Part shown: positions 7,363-13,673 of the stretch, in pieces | How positions within the stretch are numbered: the first letter of the stretch is position 1 | Layout of the letters: every line of letters begins with the position of its first letter | Assembly: GCA_910585665.1 (NCBI GenBank) | Contig: CAJUFI010000077.1 | Coordinates: 1-17,488 of the forward strand | Length of the DNA stretch: 17,488 bases | Origin: an uncultured Acetatifactor sp. | GTDB taxonomy: Bacteria > Bacillota > Clostridia > Lachnospirales > Lachnospiraceae | Reading direction: 5' to 3' | Notes under the pieces: model-generated | The model's database searches: none | What the model saw: the letters and a program-made list of their open reading frames with translations, nothing else | Told to the model about the DNA's origin: nothing | Program-made: the position numbers and the translations under genes

Positions 7363-7650
7363 ATGGACATCAATGGATGGAACGGCTTTGGCGGTTTCGG
7401 CGGCGCTATGGCTCCCTACAATGGGATGCTGGCCGATGGAGGATTGCCGGCGGGCTTCGGCATGGCCCTGGCTATGAATGAGGCGGCTATGGCAGGCTAT
7501 GCGGGACTGACGGAAGCTGAGAAAGAAAAGGTCATTCTGCGCTGCAAGGATGTGAAGACGAAAAGCCAGATGCAGGAAATCGTGGATTCCCTGGTTCCCG
7601 GCGAGGATATTCAGGGCGTCTATGAAGAAGAAAAGGAAAGTTTTTCCTAA
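7363..7650 (+). CDS. Small Gly/Ala/Met-rich protein of unknown function
   Basis: 95 residues from the ATG at 7363, with AAAGGAG (7345-7351) 11 nt upstream, slightly far; the in-frame GTG at 7351 overlaps that ribosome site and is unlikely. The N-terminal half is rich in Gly, Ala and Met (GWNGFGGFGGAMAPYNGM, later GFGMALAMNEAAMAGY). The C-terminal half is a charged helix, LTEAEKEKVILRCKDVKTKS, then QMQEIVDSLV. The layout (flexible Gly/Met head, then a T-E-x-E-K-x-x-V-I helix ending in a DSL motif) recalls small clostridial proteins with no assigned function; this is memory, not a search. No signal peptide or membrane segment. It ends 16 nt from the convergent SDR gene. Confidence 0.65.
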   Translation: MDINGWNGFGGFGGAMAPYNGMLADGGLPAGFGMALAMNEAAMAGYAGLTEAEKEKVILRCKDVKTKSQMQEIVDSLVPGEDIQGVYEEEKESFS

Positions 7651-7657
7651 AAATGGG

Positions 7658-7687
7658 GACGGCGGATCAGGAGTACCATCCGCCGTC
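7658..7687 (-). terminator. Perfect 10 bp hairpin between convergent genes
   Basis: GACGGCGGAT (7658-7667) pairs perfectly with ATCCGCCGTC (7678-7687) around a 10 nt loop. On the minus strand a T5 run follows after CCCA, so it best serves the SDR gene, whose final Asp-Gly-Gly codons form one arm. On the plus strand the T tract is poor (TATTGTTATG), but it may still stop the small Gly-rich gene. Confidence 0.65.
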
Positions 7688-8404
7688 TATTGTTATGATT
7701 TGACCTGTCATATAGGTGGGGGCCGTGGCGGTGCGGAATATCAGCTCGGCCACTTCCCCAGGGCGTCCCAGCCTGTCAGCGGGGATTTCCTGCCGAAGGG
7801 AGTCCAGGTCTTCCGGGGACAATGCGTTGTTCATGGCGGTATCGATGACGCCGCAGGCTATGGCATTGACCTGGATGTTGCTGGGGGCCAGTTCCTTGGC
7901 CAGCGCTTTGGTGAACGCGTTCATGCCGCCCTTTGAGGCGGAGTAGGCGACCTCCATGGAAGCGCCCTGGGCACCCCAGACGGAGGAGACATTGACGATG
8001 CTGCCGGCATGCTTTCTCAGCATGAGAGGGATGGCGGCGCGGCAGGCATAGAAGCAGGAATCCAGGTTCACGGCCAGGATTCTGTGCCATTGGTCGGCGG
8101 TCATGTCCGCCAGCAGGCCGAAGTAAGCCATGCCCGCATTGTTCACCAGCACGTCCAGCTCACGGAGGGGGGAAAAGGCCCGGGCTACATCCTCTTCTTT
8201 GCCCATGTCCGCCTGGAGGGGGAGGCAGGAGATTCTGTAGGTTGACTGCAGGGATTGGGCCAGATCCTCCAGGGCCTGGATGGAATTGTGGCAGGTGAGG
8301 ACCAGGTCGTAGCCATTCTGCGCGAATGTTTCCGCAGTAGCCCTGCCGATTCCTCTGGACGCGCCGGTAATCAGGGCGCGTTTTCTGGTTTCCTCTGTTT
8401 GCAT
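7667..8404 (-). CDS. SDR-family oxidoreductase (FabG-like)
   Basis: 245 residues, the usual length for a classical short-chain dehydrogenase/reductase. The start is fixed by AAAGGAGG (8410-8417) 5 nt upstream. The Rossmann cofactor motif TGASRGIG is at residues 13-20, NNAG at 88-91, and the catalytic triad fits Ser141, Tyr154 and Lys158 (VSS...YSASK). The C terminus GQIITIDGGW is typical of 3-oxoacyl-ACP reductase-like members. It should reduce a ketone or oxidise an alcohol with NAD(P)H; Arg17 after the Gly-rich loop hints at NADPH. It is not next to fatty-acid synthesis genes, so a FabG housekeeping role is not implied. It is transcribed from its own promoter, divergent to the flavoprotein gene. 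Confidence 0.88.
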   Translation of the reverse strand: MQTEETRKRALITGASRGIGRATAETFAQNGYDLVLTCHNSIQALEDLAQSLQSTYRISCLPLQADMGKEEDVARAFSPLRELDVLVNNAGMAYFGLLADMTADQWHRILAVNLDSCFYACRAAIPLMLRKHAGSIVNVSSVWGAQGASMEVAYSASKGGMNAFTKALAKELAPSNIQVNAIACGVIDTAMNNALSPEDLDSLRQEIPADRLGRPGEVAELIFRTATAPTYMTGQIITIDGGWYS

Positions 8405-8497
8405 GGCTTCCTCCTTTCAGGGATGTCGGATGTCCTTTTGCTTCCCGCAGGCAATGGGAAGGGGGAAGAGTCCGAGAGATTTGGCTGTCTGTGGGGA

Positions 8498-8518
8498 AAA
8501 CGGGAAGCTGCCCCGTTT
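8498..8518. other. Small hairpin in the SDR leader
   Basis: AAACGGG (8498-8504), loop of 7, CCCGTTT (8512-8518). It lies between the SDR promoter and its ribosome site, so it would form in the 5' leader; on the minus strand a TTTT tract is part of the second arm. It may be weak attenuation or chance. Confidence 0.3.
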
Positions 8519-8538
8519 ATGGGGCTATTTATATCCTG

Positions 8539-8567
8539 ATTTTAACATAGATTCTTTTGTGGTTCAA
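8539..8567 (-). promoter_or_regulatory. Promoter of the SDR gene
   Basis: Read on the minus strand: TTGAAC (8562-8567), a 17 bp spacer, TAAAAT (8539-8544). Transcription would begin near 8532, giving a leader of about 128 nt. Confidence 0.65.
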
Positions 8568-8581
8568 GGTTATCGGAAAAT

Positions 8582-8597
8582 ATGACATAAATGTCAT
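8582..8597. promoter_or_regulatory. Palindromic operator candidate ATGACAT-AA-ATGTCAT
   Basis: A perfect 7+7 bp inverted repeat with a 2 bp centre, 14 bp upstream of the SDR -35 box and about 105 bp upstream of the flavoprotein -35 box. Size and symmetry suit a dimeric regulator. The protein is not identifiable and none is encoded beside it. The position fits activation of the SDR gene better than repression. Confidence 0.45.
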
Positions 8598-8702
8598 TTA
8601 ACTGGCGGTCAAAGGGATGGGAGAAGACCGGGAAATAGGGCATGAATGGAAGCTTGTGCCTGTATATTCTTGTGATTGTGCTTTTGCGGGATGAATATGG
8701 GC

Positions 8703-8731
8703 TTGTAAAAGGAGAGCAAAGGGCATATAAT
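8703..8731 (+). promoter_or_regulatory. Promoter of the thioredoxin-reductase-like gene
   Basis: TTGTAA at 8703-8708, a 17 bp spacer, TATAAT at 8726-8731. The leader of about 60 nt contains a G+C-rich stem: TGCCGC (8743-8748) can pair with GCGGCA (8761-8766), or TGCCGCGGCA (8743-8752) is itself a palindrome. Confidence 0.7.
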
Positions 8732-8798
8732 AATTTCAGTGCTGCCGCGGCAAGCGCACAGCGGCATAGAGTATGAAAAGAAACGGAGAGAAACCCAA

Positions 8799-9731
8799 AT
8801 GTACGACTTGATTATCATCGGCTCCGGCCCTGCGGGGCTTTCGGCGGCCATATACGGAAAACGGGCAGGGCTCGATTTGCTGGTGCTGGAACAGAACCCC
8901 ATGAGCGGCGGGCAGGTGCTGAATACTTATGAGGTGGACAATTACCTGGGCATGCCGGGGACGGACGGCTTCGACATGGGAATGCGGTTCCGGGAGCATG
9001 CGGATAAGCTGGGGGTGGAATTCCGGGAAGGGAAAGCCCTCTCCCTGGAGGACAAAGGGGACAGCAAGCTGGTGCGCACGGACGCAGGAGAACTGGAGGC
9101 GAAAGCGGTGATTCTTGCCACAGGGGCAGTCCATGCATCTTTGGGGGTGCGGGGGGAGGAGAAGCTCGGCGGCCGGGGCGTGTCCTACTGCGCTACCTGT
9201 GACGGGGCCTTTTTCCGGGGAAGGACGGTGGCCGTGGTAGGCGGCGGGGACGTGGCGCTGGAGGATGCCATCTACCTGGCCAGGACATGTGAAAAAGTGT
9301 ACCTGATTCATCGCCGGGACGAGCTTCGGGGAGCGGCGATACTGCAGCAGGAGCTGAAGGCGCTGCCCAATGTGGAGATTCTCTACAGCCATGTGGTGGA
9401 GGAAATTCTGGGCGAGGAGACCGTGGAGGGCCTTCGCCTGAAAAATGTAAAAAGCGGGGATATCTCTCAGCTGTGCGTAGGTGGCGTGTTCGTGGCAGTG
9501 GGCATCCGGCCGGGCACCCAGCTGGTGCGGGAACTGGTGACATGCGACGAGGGAGGATACGTGCTGGCGGGTGAAGACTGCGCCACCGACATGGAAGGGC
9601 TGTATGCGGCGGGGGACGTGCGCAGGAAGCCCATCCGGCAGATTGTGACGGCTGTGGCGGACGGGGCCAATGCCGCCGTTTCCGCGGGACAGTATTGCCG
9701 CAGGCAGCCTTCTGCTGAAACGGTAAAATAG
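8799..9731 (+). CDS. Thioredoxin-reductase-like FAD/NAD(P)-dependent oxidoreductase
   Basis: 310 residues, the normal size for low-molecular-weight thioredoxin reductases. The ATG at 8799 follows GGAGAG (8785-8790) by 8 nt; an in-frame ATG at 8739 lies just after the -10 box. FAD-binding GSGPAGL is at residues 8-14, the redox-active pair CATC at Cys131/Cys134 (CATCDGAFF), the NAD(P)-binding GGGDVA at about 148-153, and the second FAD motif AAGDVR plus KPIRQIVTAVADGANAA near the C terminus. It should move electrons from NAD(P)H through FAD to a dithiol partner such as thioredoxin. There is no thioredoxin or peroxiredoxin gene beside it; the extracytoplasmic thioredoxin at 360 lies on the other side of the membrane. 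A ferredoxin-dependent or other variant cannot be excluded because the HRRDELR segment is only part of the NADPH signature. Confidence 0.85.
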   Translation: MYDLIIIGSGPAGLSAAIYGKRAGLDLLVLEQNPMSGGQVLNTYEVDNYLGMPGTDGFDMGMRFREHADKLGVEFREGKALSLEDKGDSKLVRTDAGELEAKAVILATGAVHASLGVRGEEKLGGRGVSYCATCDGAFFRGRTVAVVGGGDVALEDAIYLARTCEKVYLIHRRDELRGAAILQQELKALPNVEILYSHVVEEILGEETVEGLRLKNVKSGDISQLCVGGVFVAVGIRPGTQLVRELVTCDEGGYVLAGEDCATDMEGLYAAGDVRRKPIRQIVTAVADGANAAVSAGQYCRRQPSAETVK

Positions 9732-9739
9732 GATTCCTA

Positions 9740-9772
9740 AAAATGTTTCCACCTGTGCGGTGGAAATGTTTT
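9740..9772 (+). terminator. Terminator after the flavoprotein gene
   Basis: AAAATGTTTCCACC (9740-9753) pairs over 14 bp, with two G-U wobbles, with GGTGGAAATGTTTT (9759-9772) around the loop TGTGC. The stem includes the T4 tail, so it is likely to work in both directions. Confidence 0.75.
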
Positions 9773-9799
9773 AAGAAAAACAAAATATTTCTTGAAGAA

Positions 9800-9828
9800 A
9801 GATTCGCCTGATTTGGCGGTCTTTTTTT
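9800..9828 (+). terminator. Second terminator with a T7 tail
   Basis: AGATTCGCC (9800-9808) pairs with GGCGGTCT (9815-9822) with one bulged base, followed by a T7 run (9822-9828). Together with the hairpin at 9740 it isolates the hydrolase gene from upstream transcription. Confidence 0.65.
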
Positions 9829-9892
9829 ATGCCATAATAGAAAAGGCCATAAATACTGGGTTTTCGAATATGCAATCATTTTATTCTATGGG

Positions 9893-9921
9893 TTGACAAA
9901 CTTAAGAATGAGTGATATATT
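9893..9921 (+). promoter_or_regulatory. Promoter of the NlpC/P60 hydrolase gene
   Basis: TTGACA at 9893-9898, a 17 bp spacer, TATATT at 9916-9921. The start would be near 9928, giving a leader of about 100 nt. A weaker -10, TATAGA at 9953-9958, lacks a good -35 and could be an activator-dependent second promoter. Confidence 0.65.
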
Positions 9922-9931
9922 TATTAACGGA

Positions 9932-9948
9932 TGTAATAAATCTGTAAT
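9932..9948 (+). promoter_or_regulatory. WalR (YycF)-type box TGTAAT-N5-TGTAAT
   Basis: TGTAAT at 9932-9937, AAATC, TGTAAT at 9943-9948: an exact fit to the Firmicutes WalR consensus TGTWAH-N5-TGTWAH. It lies just downstream of the main predicted start and over the -35 position of the weaker TATAGA promoter. WalRK controls cell-wall hydrolases, which is what this gene encodes. The WalR assignment is inferred from consensus and gene function. Confidence 0.6.
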
Positions 9949-10026
9949 AAATTATAGATATAAATGAAAATTTTCATGACAGATGATAATCAAACATACA
10001 TATATCCGAATGGAGAGGAGAACAAA

Positions 10027-11211
10027 ATGGCACATAAGACGAAAAAAGTTACCGTATATATATTGACAGCGACCCTGGCGTTTGGGGCGATGAGCCTGAC
10101 GGCACAGGCTTCGGTACTCCCCGGCGGCGGTGTGAGCCTTGCCCTTGCCAATGGCAACAAGCTGGAGGATGTGGCATCGGATTCGGCGATTCCCATTCAG
10201 TCCATCATCGAGTACATCAAGCTGGACGGGGCGGATTCCCAGGAGGCAGAGCCCACGGAAGAGGATTTGTTCCGCAATCTGGTAATCGCTCAGGTCAATA
10301 GTTATGTGAACGTCAGGAGCCTTCCCAGTGAAGAGGGCGAGATTTTAGGCAAGCTTTACAATAATTCCGTAGGCACTTTCATCTCCGAGGAGAACGGCTG
10401 GTACCAGATTACTTCCGGCAGCGTCACCGGCTATGTGAAAGGAGAGTACTGCGTCACCGGCGAGGGCGCAGTGGAAATCGCCAGACAGGTAGGAAAGCGC
10501 ATCGCTACAGTCACCACGGAGACTTTGTTTGTGCGCGCGGAACCCAGCACGGAATGTTCCATCATAGGCATGGTGCCGGAAGCGGACGATTTGCTGGTGC
10601 TGGAAGAGACGGAAGGCTGGGCGAAGGTAGACGTGGAGGAAGGTACCGGCTGGGTCTCTACCGACTATGTGTCCCTCCACAGTGAGTTCGTCCAGGCGGA
10701 GTCCAAGGAAGAAGAGGCAAGGCGTCTGGCCAAGGAAGAAGAAGAGCGCAAGAAGGCTCAGGCTGCAGCGGCTGCTGCAGCAGCGGCGGCCCAGAGCAAC
10801 GCGGCCAATAACACGCCCAGCGCACCCGCCCAGAACAATACCTCCTACACTGTCAGCGGCGGCAGCGAGATGGGTGTGGCTGTGGCACAGTATGGACTGC
10901 AGTTCGTCGGCTATCCTTATGTCTATGGCGGCAGCAGCCTTACCAACGGCACTGACTGTTCCGGCTTCGTCATGAGCGTCTATGCGAATTTCGGTGTCAG
11001 CCTGCCCCATTCCTCTGCAGCGGATCGTTCCCAGGGATATGGGGTGGACGGCCTGGAGAATGCACAGCCCGGAGACATCATCTGCTATTCCGGCCATGTG
11101 GGAATCTACATCGGCAACGGACAGATTGTGCATGCTTCCAACTCCAAGACCGGAATCATCGTCTCCAATGCAGGCTACAGAAAGATTTTGGCTATCAGGA
11201 GAATCTTCTAA
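10027..11211 (+). CDS. Secreted SH3-SH3-NlpC/P60 cell-wall endopeptidase
   Basis: 394 residues. The ATG at 10027 follows AGGAG (10016-10020) by 6 nt; an in-frame ATG at 9964 has no ribosome site. Residues 1-28 form a signal peptide (basic MAHKTKK, hydrophobic core, cleavage near AQA-SV). Two bacterial SH3 domains follow, about 85-145 (VNVRS...NGWYQI...GYVKGEY) and 157-219 (LFVRAEP...GWAKV...GWVSTDY), which usually bind peptidoglycan. A charged helical stretch (about 225-245) and a run of ten alanines form the linker. The NlpC/P60 domain (about 283-394) has the catalytic Cys311 in TDCSGF, His357 in GHVGIYIG and His369 in VHASN. The enzyme probably cleaves D-gamma-glutamyl-meso-diaminopimelate stem-peptide bonds during growth or cell separation. 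It is monocistronic between terminators, with a WalR-type box. Confidence 0.92.
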   Translation: MAHKTKKVTVYILTATLAFGAMSLTAQASVLPGGGVSLALANGNKLEDVASDSAIPIQSIIEYIKLDGADSQEAEPTEEDLFRNLVIAQVNSYVNVRSLPSEEGEILGKLYNNSVGTFISEENGWYQITSGSVTGYVKGEYCVTGEGAVEIARQVGKRIATVTTETLFVRAEPSTECSIIGMVPEADDLLVLEETEGWAKVDVEEGTGWVSTDYVSLHSEFVQAESKEEEARRLAKEEEERKKAQAAAAAAAAAAQSNAANNTPSAPAQNNTSYTVSGGSEMGVAVAQYGLQFVGYPYVYGGSSLTNGTDCSGFVMSVYANFGVSLPHSSAADRSQGYGVDGLENAQPGDIICYSGHVGIYIGNGQIVHASNSKTGIIVSNAGYRKILAIRRIF

Positions 11212-11233
11212 AACAGAAAAGAGAACAATTTGG

Positions 11234-11262
11234 GACCGCGCGGAAACTGCGCGGTCTTTTTT
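11234..11262 (+). terminator. Strong rho-independent terminator of the hydrolase gene
   Basis: GACCGCGC (11234-11241), loop GGAAACT, GCGCGGTC (11249-11256), then T6 (11257-11262). Perfect 8 bp stem rich in G+C. Confidence 0.9.
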
Positions 11263-11627
11263 GCGCACACGCGGATACAAAAGTGCCATAGCCGCTTGGA
11301 ATATGCCGCCGAAGCGGCGCATCTGTTCCACAATTTAGAAGAGCTGTCAGAAAAATGTTCATTGGGCTGTCATGGCAATCCTGTGCAAAATGACTAATTT
11401 TTTCCATAAAATATCTGTCCGTAAAATTTGGACAGGGAAAGGAAGACCAGTTATCCACATTCAAGAATCCCATAAAGGCACGAAAAACGACTTATGCACG
11501 GAGTTATGCACATTATCCACAGTGGATATCGCTTTTTGGGGATACTGACGAAGGAAAGAAAATCGAATACATGTTTTGTGTAAAACAGACAAAAAGCGCT
11601 TTTTCCAAAAAGAGAATGACAAAGCAA
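11263..11627. other. Long non-coding region upstream of hpf
   Basis: No gene is visible here. The first part holds the short inverted repeat GCCGC/GCGGC near 11307. The DnaA-box cluster lies at 11451-11521. After it comes an AT-rich stretch with a 14 bp palindrome AAAAAGCGCTTTTT (11591-11604), leading into the two hpf promoters. Confidence 0.6.
11451..11521 (+). promoter_or_regulatory. DnaA-box cluster
   Basis: Two perfect DnaA boxes TTATCCACA (11451-11459 and 11513-11521), one TTATGCACA (11504-11512) abutting the second directly, and one TTATGCACG (11492-11500), all on the plus strand within 71 bp. A degenerate inverted copy follows the last box: TATCCACAGTGGATA is a palindrome centred on it. 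TTATNCACA is the established DnaA recognition sequence. The spacing (12 then 9 bp between starts) would suit cooperative binding. Confidence 0.75.
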
Positions 11628-11657
11628 TTGACAGAAACGAATTCAAAAATATATAAA
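11628..11657 (+). promoter_or_regulatory. Upstream hpf promoter
   Basis: TTGACA at 11628-11633, an 18 bp spacer, TATAAA at 11652-11657. Confidence 0.55.
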
Positions 11658-11672
11658 TAATCTGTTAAATTG

Positions 11673-11702
11673 TTGCAAAACCATAGGGAGGCGTGTTATA
11701 AT
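11673..11702 (+). promoter_or_regulatory. Proximal hpf promoter with extended -10
   Basis: TTGCAA at 11673-11678, an 18 bp spacer, TATAAT at 11697-11702 preceded by TGT, which makes an extended -10. The start would be near 11709, about 28 nt before the ATG. Confidence 0.7.
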
Positions 11703-11736
11703 GTCTATACAATAAACAACCGAAAGGGATGATTAT

Positions 11737-12264
11737 ATGAAGTTTATCATTGTAGGCAGAAATTTAGAAGTGACACCTGGGTTAAGGTCAGCGGTTGAGG
11801 ACAAGATTGGCAAGCTGGCAAAGTATTTCAATCCTGACACGGAAGTGCATGTGACCATGAGCGTTGAGAAGGACCGCCAGAAGATTGAGGTAACGATTCC
11901 GGTGAAGGGCAATATCATTCGCTCCGAGCAGGTCAGCAGCGATATGTATGTCTCGATAGACCTGGTGGAGGAGATTATCGAGAGACAGCTGAAGAAATAC
12001 AAGACGAAGATAGTGGACAAGCAGCAGACGGCAGAGTCCTTCAGCCAGCTGTACATGGAGAACGATTACATGGACGATGAGGAAGTGAAGATTGTCCGCA
12101 CCAAGAAGTTCGATATCAAGCCCATGTATCCGGAGGACGCCTGCATTCAGATGGAGCTGCTGGGACATAGCTTCTTCGTGTTCATCAATGCTGAGACGGA
12201 TCAGGTGAACGTGGTGTACAAGAGGAAGGGCGACACTTACGGGTTGATTGAACCGGAGAACTGA
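11737..12264 (+). CDS. hpf: Long-form ribosome hibernation promoting factor
   Basis: 175 residues; AAGGGA (11724-11729) precedes the ATG by 7 nt. The N-terminal domain (about 1-100) begins MKFIIVGRNLEVTPGLRSAV and has the beta-alpha-beta fold of the RaiA/HPF family, which binds the 30S decoding site. A linker (about 100-122) is followed by the conserved C-terminal dimerisation domain, KKFDIKPMYPEDACIQMELL to VVYKRKGDTYGLI. Length and the second domain identify the long form found in most Firmicutes, which alone links 70S ribosomes into inactive 100S dimers in stationary phase or stress. It stands alone with two promoters, fitting growth-phase control. No terminator was recognised after it. 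Confidence 0.95.
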   Translation: MKFIIVGRNLEVTPGLRSAVEDKIGKLAKYFNPDTEVHVTMSVEKDRQKIEVTIPVKGNIIRSEQVSSDMYVSIDLVEEIIERQLKKYKTKIVDKQQTAESFSQLYMENDYMDDEEVKIVRTKKFDIKPMYPEDACIQMELLGHSFFVFINAETDQVNVVYKRKGDTYGLIEPEN

Positions 12265-12535
12265 GGAATTTCCGCTGGATTGATTCGCAGAGGGAAGACG
12301 GATTTGCAGTGCAAAAGGCTATAAATAGGCTCTCGGAATTTCAGAAGGTAAAATCAGGCATTGTGGCAGAACGGCACCTGGAAAAGGGGAGGAATCATTC
12401 CCAAGGATTTCCGGAAAGCCGCGTGATATGCGGATTGGAGATTCCGAGAGGATATATAATAGAAAGGTAGGCTGCATCTTCGGTTCTGTTTCGCAGATGC
12501 AACTAGAGGAACGGGAGCTTCTGATGTGTTTTTCG

Positions 12536-12575
12536 ACAGGCAGGTAATCTGTATGGCAAATGATTACCTGCCTGT
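12536..12575. repeat. Perfect 14 bp inverted repeat (hairpin)
   Basis: ACAGGCAGGTAATC (12536-12549) pairs perfectly with GATTACCTGCCTGT (12562-12575) around a 12 nt loop. No long T tract follows on either strand (TTTT appears at 12581-12584 on plus), so it is a poor terminator; it is more likely part of a structured RNA or small repeat element. Confidence 0.75.
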
Positions 12576-12608
12576 AATGGTTTTCTGCCATGGAAAGGAA
12601 GTGTCTAC

Positions 12609-12684
12609 AAATAACTGCTGCAAGTTTATGGCAATTTTTATTGTATTTCCGGGCTTTTGCCTGAAGCAATTGCAGCAGTTATTT
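12609..12684. repeat. Perfect 15 bp inverted repeat bounding a 76 bp unit
   Basis: AAATAACTGCTGCAA (12609-12623) is the exact reverse complement of TTGCAGCAGTTATTT (12670-12684), with 46 nt between them that can form a smaller stem (GGGC-TTTT-GCCT, near 12650-12661). It may be the ends of a tiny non-autonomous element or a long RNA hairpin. Confidence 0.75.
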
Positions 12685-13065
12685 TCCGACAATTCCAAAG
12701 GATTGAATGACAGAAAATCATGTACTTTCTTTTCCAGTCTTTTCTTCATCCATCCCACAGGGCCCGCCTCGTTATTCCGGTAGACCGATTCTCCTGAATA
12801 GCTGCCCCTGTCCGAGAACATTGACGTATATCTGCCCGCTTCATAGGGCGCTTTATCAATAGGAGGTCATAGAAACAAGTGCCCGTCTTGATATCATATA
12901 TGATCGGTCCGGTTTCTCTGCAATAACCGCAGGGTTTCCTTTTGTGTTGTTTTTTCAACTGCTGGTTTATTCCGCGGATGGTACTAGTGCTCCGATGCAT
13001 GAATCCTTGAGCATTTGCTCATGTGAGATAAAGAAGTAAAAGAAGTGTAAAAAATTTTGCCGTTC

Positions 13066-13090
13066 CCTGTCCGGCTGACTGCCGGACGGG
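13066..13090 (-). terminator. Hairpin after the recombinase stub
   Basis: CCTGTCCGGC (13066-13075), loop TGACT, GCCGGACGGG (13081-13090); 10 bp with one G-U pair. On the minus strand it follows the recombinase stop and is followed by GAACGGCAAAATTTTTT, so the T run is 10 nt away. Probably the original terminator of the recombinase gene. Confidence 0.55.
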
Positions 13091-13097
13091 TCGGGCT

Positions 13098-13490
13098 TTA
13101 GTCGGGCAATTCTACCTTGCCGACAAAAGAGTAATAGATTTCGATTTCCTGTCTGCGGAGCTTCCCCCGCCGTTTCCCGTCAAGGGCTTCCGATTCGTGG
13201 ATTACGATTTTCTCCACAAACTCCCGCAACAGGGTAGGGGTAAGTTCCTCAAAGCTGGTGTACTTGCGTACCACTTTCATAAACTTTTCAGCGTTTGCCG
13301 TGGCTTCCAGTGTCCTTGAAAGCTCGCCCTGCAGAACGGCGGCTTTCTCTTTCAGTTCCTTTTGCTCGGCTTCGTAGTCTGCCGAAAGTTCCGTGAAACG
13401 CTCGTCCGATATGCGCCCGGTCACGCTGTCCTCATACAGCCGCTTGAAAATGGCGGAGAGTTCCGCAATCCGCTTTTCTGCCTGTCGGAC
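13098..13490 (-). pseudogene. C-terminal stub of a large serine recombinase
   Basis: About 130 residues on the minus strand, ending at TAA (13098-13100). The sequence RQAEKRIAELSAIFKRLYED, then SVTGRISDERFTELSADYEAEQ, matches the coiled-coil and C-terminal region of large serine recombinases from clostridial conjugative or mobilisable elements (TnpX/Tn4451-like); it continues through LREFVEKIVIHE and ends YYSFVGKVELPD, also typical. The catalytic N-terminal resolvase domain and the DNA-binding middle are absent. The frame stays open upstream to 13664, but those residues (Cys/His/Arg-rich) are unrelated and lie in the neighbouring transposon end. The full gene would be over 500 codons, so this is a remnant without activity, marking a former integrated element. 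Confidence 0.82.
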
Positions 13491-13512
13491 GGCAAATTGA
13501 TGGAGACGCAAA

Positions 13513-13533
13513 CAGCGAATTATTTTTCCGACA
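13513..13533. repeat. Left end inverted repeat of the transposon
   Basis: Begins CAGCGAATTATTTTTCC; related to the inverted right end at 17011-17031 (14 of 21 positions equal). The true left end may lie slightly further out, up to 13491, where the recombinase similarity stops. Confidence 0.5.
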
Positions 13534-13627
13534 TTTATCCTATTGACTGCGCAGTGCTGTCTGCAAATGCACAATCCTGTCAAAAATGCTGCACGTTGTT
13601 GTCGGTATTGTTTTGCGCCTGAAATGC

Positions 13628-13661
13628 AAAAGGCCATGGATCCCTCATGAGACACATGGCC
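13628..13661 (-). terminator. Terminator of the transposon operon
   Basis: On the minus strand GGCCATG pairs with CATGGCC (plus positions 13655-13661 and 13632-13638) across 16 nt, followed by T4 (13628-13631). It lies 12 nt after the DUF6618-like stop codon. Confidence 0.5.
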
Positions 13662-13673
13662 CATATGAAAAAT

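Larger units (their letters stand above)
12265..13060. other. 800 bp region without a convincing gene
   Basis: Open frames here (for example 12319-12669, 12564-12821 and 12746-13000, all minus) overlap each other, lack ribosome sites and have odd composition; none resembles a known family. A strong -10-like TATATAAT (12453-12460) has no matching -35. Downstream of it are a weak stem GCATCT/AGATGC (about 12473-12500) and the two long inverted repeats listed separately. The stretch may be decayed mobile DNA or hold a structured RNA. Confidence 0.45.

Noticed and set aside
9922..10026. Possible c-di-AMP (ydaO) riboswitch before the NlpC/P60 gene
   Set aside because: Such genes often carry one, but the roughly 100 nt leader is AT-rich and lacks the conserved GC-rich motifs of that riboswitch. 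The WalR-type box and the palindrome ATGAAAATTTTCAT (9964-9977) are all that is seen.
11451..11700. Chromosomal origin of replication
   Set aside because: DnaA boxes plus AT-rich DNA look origin-like, but there is no dnaA, dnaN, rpmH or similar gene in the window; a titration or regulatory cluster is simpler.
12319..13000. Overlapping minus-strand open frames (12319-12669, 12564-12821, 12746-13000)
   Set aside because: They overlap in different frames, lack ribosome sites, and do not look like any family; the inverted repeats explain part of their sequence.
13491..13664. N-terminal 58 residues of the open frame containing the recombinase stub
   Set aside because: Composition is unlike the recombinase and the segment lies in the non-coding transposon end; only the part from 13490 down is recombinase.
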